DNA of 64,000 nt, taken from assembly GCA_002070945.1 (NCBI GenBank), contig MWEG01000113.1:1-64000 (forward strand), given 5' to 3'. The position numbers and the translations under genes were made by a program. This stretch comes from Lentisphaerae bacterium ADurb.Bin082 (GTDB lineage: Bacteria > Verrucomicrobiota > Lentisphaeria > Oligosphaerales > Oligosphaeraceae). Below are positions 57,902-64,000 of this stretch, piece after piece. Positions within the stretch are counted from its first letter, which is position 1. The number at the start of each line of letters is the position of its first letter. The notes beneath the pieces were generated by a model that did no database searches, had not been told where the DNA came from, and was given only the letters and a program-made list of their open reading frames with translations.

Positions 57902-59287
57902 TCAATTATTTCCAGTGATGCCGAATTGGTTCAGTTTGCGATGGAGAGTTCGGCGGCTGATGTTGAGCTTCTTGGCTGCCTGGGAGCGGTTGCCTTTGCA
58001 TTCGGCCAGGGCCTGGAGGATGAGGGCGCGTTCATTGGCCTTGATGTCCAAGTGATTTTCCGAGGCGGCCAGCTCGGCGGCCGCTTCTTCGGCCGGTGCC
58101 TGGAACTGGTCGCTGACAGCTTGGCGGATATTGGCCGGGACGTCATTTAAGGTCAAGGTGGTGCCGCGGGCGAAGACGACCATGCGCTCCACGCAATTGC
58201 GCAGCTCGCGGACGTTGCCGGGCCAGGTATGGGCCATCAGGACTTTGACGGCGTCGCCAGTGATGCCGTCGATGTGCTTGTTGTTCTCTGCGGCGGTGTG
58301 CTGCAAGAAGTGGTTGAGCAACGGCGGGATGTCCTCTGGCCGTTCACGCAGGGGCGGCAGAACCAGGTTGACGACATTGAGGCGGTAGTAGAGGTCTTCG
58401 CGGAAAGTGCCCTCGGCCACCATGGCTTTCAAGTCACGGTTGGTGGCGGCGAGGAGGCGGACGTCAACCTCGATGGTGGTGTTACCGCCGACCCGTTCAA
58501 AGGTGTGGGTGTCAAGGACGCGCAACAGCTTCACCTGGGTTGAAGGCGTGATTTCGCCGATTTCATCTAAGAACAGAGTTCCGCCGTCAGCGTGTTCAAA
58601 ACGTCCGATAACGCGCTCATTGGCGCCGGTGAAGGCGCCTTTTTCGTGGCCGAACAGTTCGCTTTCGAGGAGGTTTTCGTTCAAGGCTGCGCAGTGGAGG
58701 GCGATGAACGGCTTTTTGGCGCGGCTGCTGAGCTGGTGGATGGCTCGGGCGAAGACTTCTTTGCCAGTGCCGCTTTCGCCGGTTAGGAGGACGGTGGTGC
58801 GAGTATCGGCAACTTGGCGGACAGTGTCGAAGATGTCCTGCATCACCTTGGAATTGCCGATGATGTTGTCTAAGCCCTGTTGCTGTCCCAGTTTTTGGCG
58901 CAGAGTTTCGTTTTCGCGGCGCAGGCGCTGTGTTTCCAGGCCGCGCTCTATCATCATCTCCAGGTTGTCCAGGTTGACCGGTTTGGTCAGATAGTCGTAG
59001 GCGCCATGTTTCATTGCTTCGACGGCTGTCTGGACAGAGCCGTACGCTGTGAGCATGATGATGAGCGGGTGGTCTTCCCTGGAGCTCACTTCGCGGGTGA
59101 AGTCCATGCCATCCAGCCCGGGCATGCGCAGGTCGGTGAGCACGATATCGACTTTTTTTTCTTTCAGGATGGCCAGCCCGCGCAAGCCGTCTTCGGCCAG
59201 GAGGACGTTGTACTTGTCCTCCAGGGCGAGTTTGATGCCCTCGCGGGTATTTCGTTCATCGTCGATGATGAGGATCGTTGGTTTCAT
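57902..59287 (-). CDS. NtrC-family sigma-54-dependent response regulator
   Basis: A 461-residue regulator. Receiver domain with D9-D10, phosphoacceptor D52 in 'IVLTDLRMPG', Thr of 'MLTAYG' and Lys of 'YLTKPV'. AAA+ domain ~140-380: 'GESGTGKEVFARAIH' (Walker A), 'LFGHEKGAFTGA' (intact GAFTGA sigma-54 contact), 'GGTLFLDEIGE' (Walker B), 'LAATNRDL', 'FREDLYYRLNV', 'WPGNVREL'. C-terminal Fis-type helix-turn-helix 'NRSQAAKKLNISRRTLHRKL'. It activates sigma-54 promoters after phosphorylation by the kinase encoded upstream (31-nt gap). Targets unknown; no local -24/-12 promoter was identified with confidence. Confidence 0.95.
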   Translation of the reverse strand: MKPTILIIDDERNTREGIKLALEDKYNVLLAEDGLRGLAILKEKKVDIVLTDLRMPGLDGMDFTREVSSREDHPLIIMLTAYGSVQTAVEAMKHGAYDYLTKPVNLDNLEMMIERGLETQRLRRENETLRQKLGQQQGLDNIIGNSKVMQDIFDTVRQVADTRTTVLLTGESGTGKEVFARAIHQLSSRAKKPFIALHCAALNENLLESELFGHEKGAFTGANERVIGRFEHADGGTLFLDEIGEITPSTQVKLLRVLDTHTFERVGGNTTIEVDVRLLAATNRDLKAMVAEGTFREDLYYRLNVVNLVLPPLRERPEDIPPLLNHFLQHTAAENNKHIDGITGDAVKVLMAHTWPGNVRELRNCVERMVVFARGTTLTLNDVPANIRQAVSDQFQAPAEEAAAELAASENHLDIKANERALILQALAECKGNRSQAAKKLNISRRTLHRKLNQFGITGNN

Positions 59288-59317
59288 GGGGCAAGTTGCT
59301 ATGGGGAGGGTGGCGGT

Positions 59318-60544
59318 TCAGGGCGTTGTTTCCTGCTCGGCATCGATGGTGCCCGTTTGGCTGGCGGCAGGGATTTGGCGGGCGATGCGAGCGTGGCGTG
59401 GCAGGCTGATGGTGAAGGCCGCGCCTTGACCAGCGTGGCCTTCGATAGTCAGTTCGCCGCCGTGGGCGCGGACAATGCGGTCGACAATCAGGATTCCCAG
59501 GCCAGTGCCGTTGGACTTGGTGGTGAAATAGGGCTCCATGATTCGGTGCAGGTCTTCCTCTGAAATGCCCTTGCCGCTGTCAACGAACTTCACGTTCACA
59601 TAGACGTCGTCGACCGTGCAGTAGATATGCAGGTAGCCGCCATCGGGCATGGCTTGGATGGCATTCTTAATCAGGTTATAGAAAGCCTGGGTCAATTGGT
59701 CGCAATCGCCCAGCAGGGTGGGGATGGAGTCGGGGAAGGCGATTTCGACCTGGATGTCCTTGTCTTCGATTTCAGAGCGCATGAAGCCGATAGCGTCGCC
59801 CAGGAGGCGTTTCAGGTCTAACGGCAGCATCTGAGGCGGGACTGGGCGCACGGCGTTAAGGAAGTTTTTGACGATGCTGTCGAGCCGTTTGACTTCCTTT
59901 TGGGCAATAGCGAGGTGTTCTGTGGCTGCTTCGGCGATTTTGGCTGGGTCATCGGTTTTGGCGATGGTTCGCTGCAAGAGTTGCAAGTGGATGCTGAGGC
60001 TGTTGAGGGGATTCCCAAGCTCGTGGGCGACGCCGGCGGCCAGCTGGGTGATGGCCTTGACTTTCTGAGTTTCGACCTTACGTTCAGCAGCCTGGAAATT
60101 TTCGGTCAGATCATGGAAGATGAGGGTGGCCATAGGCAGGCCGCTCTTCCTTGGGTCGGGCCGCTCGGCGACGGGCAGGAGATAGAAGCTGAGGAAACGG
60201 TGTTCGGGATAGAAGACTTCCAATTCGCGGCGGGAATAGGTACCCCAGGATTCAGGGTCAGTGTCCCGCAATTTTTCCCAGACCATTTGTTTGAAATAAG
60301 TGCCGATATAGGCGCCGATAGCGTCCTGGTCAATGCCGAGCAGGTTGCTGGCAGCATGGTTGACAAAGCGGATTTTGAGGTCGTTGTCAATGACGATGAT
60401 GCCTTCGCGGAGGTTATTGAAGACGTTTTCGAAGAAGCCCTTTTCCTTGATCAAGCGGAGCAGGTAGGTTTGCAGGCTGGCTGGGTCCAGCCGATCCAGT
60501 CGCTCCAGGAGGCGGTCATAGAATTTGCTGTTCTTCTTGTCCAT
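59318..60544 (-). CDS. Soluble PAS-type sensor histidine kinase
   Basis: A 408-residue kinase without membrane segments. PAS-like sensor ~37-155 ('NNLREGIIVIDNDLKIRFVN'). HisKA with phosphoacceptor His174 in 'AAGVAHELGNPLNSL'. HATPase: N-box 'NLIKNAIQAM', G1 'VDSGKGI', F-box 'PYFTTK', G2 'GTGLGI'. NtrB-like arrangement, cytoplasmic. Partner of the adjacent NtrC-type regulator. It lies 15 nt downstream of the phosphatidyltransferase gene, so the three - strand genes form an operon. Confidence 0.93.
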   Translation of the reverse strand: MDKKNSKFYDRLLERLDRLDPASLQTYLLRLIKEKGFFENVFNNLREGIIVIDNDLKIRFVNHAASNLLGIDQDAIGAYIGTYFKQMVWEKLRDTDPESWGTYSRRELEVFYPEHRFLSFYLLPVAERPDPRKSGLPMATLIFHDLTENFQAAERKVETQKVKAITQLAAGVAHELGNPLNSLSIHLQLLQRTIAKTDDPAKIAEAATEHLAIAQKEVKRLDSIVKNFLNAVRPVPPQMLPLDLKRLLGDAIGFMRSEIEDKDIQVEIAFPDSIPTLLGDCDQLTQAFYNLIKNAIQAMPDGGYLHIYCTVDDVYVNVKFVDSGKGISEEDLHRIMEPYFTTKSNGTGLGILIVDRIVRAHGGELTIEGHAGQGAAFTISLPRHARIARQIPAASQTGTIDAEQETTP

Positions 60545-60559
60545 GCGGGGGAGTGCTGG

Positions 60560-61957
60560 TTAGCGGTCGTTCTGGCTATCTTCTTCCTGGGTGTTGACGT
60601 CGTCTTTGTCGTCTTCCTCGCCTGGATTAGGGTGATGACGTTTGCGGTAGGTTCCAAAGCTGAGGTAGAGCAGGCTGATGCCGAAGGCCCAGGCGATGAA
60701 CGGAAGGCGGTAGTTGCCGTGGGTGATGGCGAACACGGCGAACAGGATAAGGAGGATGAACAGGAGCAGTTTGATGGTCTTGGGCATGGCCGGCCAGACG
60801 CTTTGGCCGAAATGGCGGTAGGGGATGTTGGAGACCATCAGGATGGAGGTGATGATGACGAGAACGGCAGCGGCTATGCTGGCGGGCGGCGTGGATAATT
60901 GCCGCGATATGAGTACGGCAGAGCCGGCCAGGAGAGCACCAGCAGGGGAAGGCAGGCCCTGGAAGACGCCTTTGGGCATGACCCTGGTCGGGTGCAGAAA
61001 GCGGTACAGGCGGTAGACTAGGCAGCCGACGTAGAAGACGGCGATGGCCAGCGCGGCGTTGCGGGGGATGGTGGTTTCGGGTTTGGCTAAGCTGAAGAAG
61101 ATCAGGCAGCCGATGGCGAGGCCGAAGCTGGTGGCGTCAGCGACGTCGTCAAAGAAAGCGCCGCGTTTGGTGGAGCCGTATTTGCGGGCCATGCGGCCGT
61201 CAAAAAGGTCAAAGAATTGGCCTATGAAAACCAGGACGAAGCTAAGGATGCAGTCGTCCTTGAAGGCGTACCAGATGGCGCCCAGGCCGCAGAGGAAATT
61301 GGCCAGGGTGAAAGAGTTGGCGTACCAGATGTCAGGGATGACTTTGCAGTAGAAGGAGAGGAAGGCGAGAATGACGCAGGCCATGGAGAGGGCATGGACG
61401 AATGGCGGGGTGATGAACCAAGAGGGGTCGATTTGGTTGAGGGCAATGATGGATAGGAGGATGGTCACCAAAGCGGTTTTCGTTTTCCCAAACAGGTTGG
61501 CGGCTTTTTTCTTTGAGAACAGCCGCGACATTTGGCCGAGGGTGTCGATGATGAGGAAGACGATGACAGTGATTGGTTCCAGCCTAGTGGTGACGTTGCT
61601 GCCGAAGGCGAAGTAGAGAAGGGCTGGGAAGTACATGCATTTGTCGCTCAGCGGGTCGAGCCATTTGCCGGTTTCGGTGGCCAAGTCGCAATGGCGTGCG
61701 ATAGTTCCGTCAGTGAGGTCGGTGATCATCCAGAAGCCGAACCAGAGGATGGCGGCTGGCCATTGGTTGCGCGAGGCCAGCCAAATGCTGACCAGGCCCA
61801 TAGGGATGCGGAGCAGAGAAATGCCGTTGGGATGCAGGATGGGCAGGCGATGGATGAGCCGGCGCCCCCATGGCTGCTTGATAGCCGCAGTGATGATGAG
61901 ACGCTCAATGCCGAGCATCGCCAGGACTATGCCGCTCAGAATCCAGATGTTGTTCAT
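60560..61957 (-). CDS. Fused double CDP-alcohol phosphatidyltransferase
   Basis: A 465-residue integral membrane protein with two CDP-alcohol phosphatidyltransferase domains. Domain 1 (~1-200) has a complete motif D80-x2-D83-G-x2-A-R-x8-G97-x3-D101-x3-D105, as in PgsA-type enzymes. Domain 2 (~205-460) has D250-x2-D253-G-x2-A-R-x7-G266-x3-D270-x3-D274, one residue shorter between Arg and Gly than the consensus, with PssA-like surroundings ('ATSFGLAIG'). The C-terminal ~30 residues are acidic. Predicted to make phospholipid head groups, perhaps phosphatidylglycerophosphate plus phosphatidylserine (inference). Each half has about six membrane segments. Possible internal start would give two proteins, but none has a ribosome binding site. 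Confidence 0.88.
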   Translation of the reverse strand: MNNIWILSGIVLAMLGIERLIITAAIKQPWGRRLIHRLPILHPNGISLLRIPMGLVSIWLASRNQWPAAILWFGFWMITDLTDGTIARHCDLATETGKWLDPLSDKCMYFPALLYFAFGSNVTTRLEPITVIVFLIIDTLGQMSRLFSKKKAANLFGKTKTALVTILLSIIALNQIDPSWFITPPFVHALSMACVILAFLSFYCKVIPDIWYANSFTLANFLCGLGAIWYAFKDDCILSFVLVFIGQFFDLFDGRMARKYGSTKRGAFFDDVADATSFGLAIGCLIFFSLAKPETTIPRNAALAIAVFYVGCLVYRLYRFLHPTRVMPKGVFQGLPSPAGALLAGSAVLISRQLSTPPASIAAAVLVIITSILMVSNIPYRHFGQSVWPAMPKTIKLLLFILLILFAVFAITHGNYRLPFIAWAFGISLLYLSFGTYRKRHHPNPGEEDDKDDVNTQEEDSQNDR

Positions 61958-62093
61958 GGATGACGTATGTTTAAGGAAAGAAGGTGATGGCAGCGGCGCT
62001 CAAGGTTGTCTCCTGCCTGGCCGCGACTTTCGGCAGGGAGGCGGATTATGGGTAATCGGTCAGTCTTCTGCAACGCCTCTACGAGGCGCCTTT
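61958..62093. other. Gap with a small stem-loop
   Basis: Includes GCCTC-TAC-GAGGC near 62076-62090 but no T-run on the strand that would end the - strand oxidoreductase gene. It holds no recognisable gene. Confidence 0.3.
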
Positions 62094-62240
62094 ATGAATT
62101 ATGAATTATGAATTATGAATTATGAAATGCACCTCAGCATTCAGCATTCAGCATTCAGCATTCAGCATTCAGCATTCAGCATTCAGCATTCAACATTCAG
62201 CATTCAGCATTCAGCATTCAGCATTCAACATTCAGCATTC
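62094..62240 (-). repeat. Compound 7-bp minisatellite, copy 2 (inverted)
   Basis: Four ATGAATT units (62094-62121), junction atgaaatgcacctc, then fifteen AGCATTC/AACATTC units (62136-62240). Read on the other strand it is the same order as copy 1: GAATGCT units, GAGGTGCATTT, CATAATT units. Frames reading through it give heptad-derived nonsense. Confidence 0.95.
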
Positions 62241-62309
62241 AGTTCCGGTCGCAGGCGCCCGGCCAGGCTGGGCTGGCCGGGCGTCGCATGGATTCGAAAA
62301 GCGGATGCT

Positions 62310-63350
62310 TCAGATGGTCTTGACCTTGCCGTCGCGGGCAGAGGCGTAGGCCTGTTCGGTGAGGCGCATGATGCGGATGGCGTTGTCGCCATTGTTGATG
62401 GCAGGTTCGACGCCCTTGAGGATGCAGTCGGCGAAATAGGCGCATTCGGCCGTGTAGGGGTTGACGGCCGGGAACTCGATGGGGCGGAATTCGCGGACGA
62501 CGTCCTTGGTCTGCTTGGCGTCATAGCCGCCTGCGCCCAGTCCGAAGATGCCTTCGGCGACGCCGGCCTGGCTCTGGCCAATGGTGCCTTCGGTGAAGAT
62601 GCTGCCTGCCGAGCCGTAGATTTCCAGGCGGGTGCGGGAAGCCTCGTCCGGCACGCAGAAGAAGGCGTCGACAGTGGCGTGGGCGCCATTGTCAAATTCG
62701 AGCATAGTGGTGGAGGAGTCTTCCGATTTGTAGTTCTGGACCTGATTGCCGGTGAAGGCGACCAGTTTGCGGATGGGGCCGACAAAGAATTCGAGCAGGT
62801 CATACAAGTGGGTGGCCATGTCGATGAGTGAGCCGCCGCCGCCCTTGGCAGGGTCTTGGCGCCAGGCGCCAGGGATGGGCGGATACCAGCAGGACAGCTG
62901 GCCGCGCATATAGACCACTTTGCCGATTTTGCCGCTGGCGATGATATCGCGGATGGCCTGGTGGGCGCCGTGGAATTTCATCATGTAGCCTTCCTGGAGG
63001 AAGACGCCGGCTTTTTTGCAGGCGGCGACCGCTTGGACGGCCTGTTCGGAATTCATGGTCAGGGGCTTTTCGCAGAGGATGTGCTTGCCGGCTTTAGCCG
63101 CAGCGAGAATCTGCTCCGAGTGGAGGCTGACCGGGGAGGCGATATAGACAGCTTGGATGTCAGGGTCGGCCAGCAGGTCTTCAGCCTTGTCATACGCCTT
63201 GGGAACTTTGAATTCCGCGGCGATTTCCTTGATGTTGACCACGTCCATGACAGCGGCCAGCTCGATGTTGTCGGCCAACAGCATGCCAGGAATGGTGCGG
63301 CGGCGGGCGATGCCGCCGGCGCCGAGAACGCCGAATTTGACTTTTTTCAT
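62310..63350 (-). CDS. Gfo/Idh/MocA-family NAD(P)-dependent oxidoreductase
   Basis: A 346-residue protein with aaggaaaaag ribosome binding site. Rossmann motif 'GVLGAGGIARRRTIPGM', 'VYIASPVSLHSEQILAAAKAGKHILCEKPL' with the family E-K-P signature, 'QEGYMMKFHGAHQAIRDII', and 'GGGGSLIDMATHLYDLL' containing the D-x-x-x-H catalytic segment. Oxidises or reduces a sugar or inositol derivative; substrate unknown. The next gene in transcriptional order upstream is the DegT-type aminotransferase (130-nt gap), a common partner in amino-sugar synthesis. Confidence 0.92.
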   Translation of the reverse strand: MKKVKFGVLGAGGIARRRTIPGMLLADNIELAAVMDVVNIKEIAAEFKVPKAYDKAEDLLADPDIQAVYIASPVSLHSEQILAAAKAGKHILCEKPLTMNSEQAVQAVAACKKAGVFLQEGYMMKFHGAHQAIRDIIASGKIGKVVYMRGQLSCWYPPIPGAWRQDPAKGGGGSLIDMATHLYDLLEFFVGPIRKLVAFTGNQVQNYKSEDSSTTMLEFDNGAHATVDAFFCVPDEASRTRLEIYGSAGSIFTEGTIGQSQAGVAEGIFGLGAGGYDAKQTKDVVREFRPIEFPAVNPYTAECAYFADCILKGVEPAINNGDNAIRIMRLTEQAYASARDGKVKTI

Positions 63351-63480
63351 AACTTTTTCCTTGGAATGAGAGTGTGAATGGCGGCGCCGGGTGGGGTGCC
63401 GCCGGACGAGCCACCGTTTCGGCGGCGGTTTCCAGCGCCTGCCGCTGGCGCCGGAAGCCGCCGAAAGCGGTCAACAGGTC

Positions 63481-64000
63481 TTATTTCGCGTAGGCTTTGA
63501 TCACTTTCACCAGCGCACCAGCGATCTGCTCCATGTCTTCCGCCGTGAAGGTCGGATAGGCGAAGCAGGTGAAGGTGCTCTTTTCGTGCCAGCGGGCGTT
63601 GGGCACTTCGACTTTGCTGTAGTCAACGCTGGACGGCGTGGTGTATTCCTTGGAGTTGAAGGGGAAGCCGGTGCGGCCAAAGCCGTTCTGCTTGGTGAAG
63701 GCGCCTTCGGTGTGGCACTGGGGCCAGAAGACCTTCCAGCAGGGAGCGCCTTCGGCGCCAGCGGCCTTGATGAACTGGCCGATATCGCAGTTCATCTTGT
63801 TCATGTCAAGGGAGAAGGCCATGACGAACCAGCCGTTGCGGCGTTCCGGGGTGTCGATCGGCAGGTACTTGACCTGGGGCAGGCCGCGGAGGGCGTCCAT
63901 GACGATTTTGGCATTGCGGCGGCGAGCAGGCATATTCCAGCTCTCCATGCGCTTGAGTTCCTCGATGCCGATGACGGACTGCATCTCGGTCATGCGGTAG
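63481..64000 (-). CDS. DegT/DnrJ/EryC1-family aminotransferase, C-terminal part
   Basis: Partial; the frame runs off the right edge with 'YRMTEMQSVIGIEELKRM', the conserved segment just after the PLP-Lys region of DegT-type sugar aminotransferases. The visible ~173 residues are the small domain, with 'FWPQCHTEGAF' and C-terminal 'CFAYPTFTAEDMEQIAGALVKVI'. The PLP lysine lies outside the window. Probably transfers an amino group to a keto-sugar and is co-transcribed with the oxidoreductase. Confidence 0.85.
   Translation of the reverse strand, partial: YRMTEMQSVIGIEELKRMESWNMPARRRNAKIVMDALRGLPQVKYLPIDTPERRNGWFVMAFSLDMNKMNCDIGQFIKAAGAEGAPCWKVFWPQCHTEGAFTKQNGFGRTGFPFNSKEYTTPSSVDYSKVEVPNARWHEKSTFTCFAYPTFTAEDMEQIAGALVKVIKAYAK

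Noticed and set aside
62094-62240. CRISPR array
   Set aside because: Units are 7 bp with no spacers and no cas genes are in the window.
62115-62831. Long + strand open frame beginning in the heptamer array
   Set aside because: The first part is a translated 7-bp repeat (Ser-Ile-Gln-His pattern) and the rest is antisense to the oxidoreductase gene.

Overview
The window looks like a chromosomal segment of a diderm PVC-group bacterium, most likely Lentisphaerota (Victivallales-like). The main pointers are a prepilin-type protein with the [18 protein letters not shown]-terminus and a C-terminal half typical of the many such proteins in that phylum, a DUF4838 (alpha-glucuronidase-like) secreted protein, paralogous secreted glycosidase-like proteins, signal peptides and lipoboxes, and outer-membrane secretin and beta-barrel genes. 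This assignment rests on gene content only; no rRNA or tRNA gene is visible.

Region 1 (about 1-28750, all + strand). An outer-membrane barrel gene is followed by a set of CsgG/LpoB/COG3014-type envelope proteins (1598-5918). A long, tightly packed Tad/Flp (type IVc) pilus cluster follows: cpaB, secretin, an FHA-CpaF fusion ATPase, tadB, tadC, two FHA/membrane proteins, two Flp-like pilins, prepilin peptidase, tadE, a very large TadG-like protein, two secreted proteins of unknown function, a further TadE-like protein, a PP2C phosphatase, a second CpaF ATPase without FHA, and a transmembrane Ser/Thr kinase. Kinase, phosphatase and four FHA domains in one pilus cluster suggest a Tad machine wired to phospho-threonine signalling. 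This is the most interesting system in the window.

Region 2 (28998-44517, all - strand). A sugar-catabolic and glycan-related locus: Asp-box sialidase-like protein, DHDPS/NAL-family aldolase, ribulokinase, a ROK regulator, a pseudopilin whose translation start region is duplicated, a DUF4838 protein, and three paralogous secreted proteins of an unrecognised family, two of them near-identical tandem copies.

Region 3 (44601-52157, - strand). A six-gene Hyf-like complex in the order hyfB-C-E-F-G-I. The catalytic subunit lacks all four NiFe-binding cysteines, so this is better read as an energy-converting hydrogenase-related (Ehr) ion-pumping complex than as a hydrogenase.

Region 4 (52916-64000). 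Small lipoprotein, HAD phosphatase, 6-phosphogluconate dehydrogenase with a clear terminator, an AT-richer orphan DNA cytosine-5 methyltransferase with an operator-like inverted repeat upstream, an NtrC-type regulator and histidine kinase pair, a protein with two fused CDP-alcohol phosphatidyltransferase domains, a Gfo/Idh/MocA oxidoreductase and the C-terminal part of a DegT-type aminotransferase cut by the window edge.

The gaps carry several dispersed repeat families: a structured element with CCCAGGGC/GCCCTGGG arms (three copies), a degenerate family (three copies), a GTGGAC-rich tract, and a compound 7-bp minisatellite present twice in inverted orientation. No insertion sequence, CRISPR array, tRNA or rRNA was seen.
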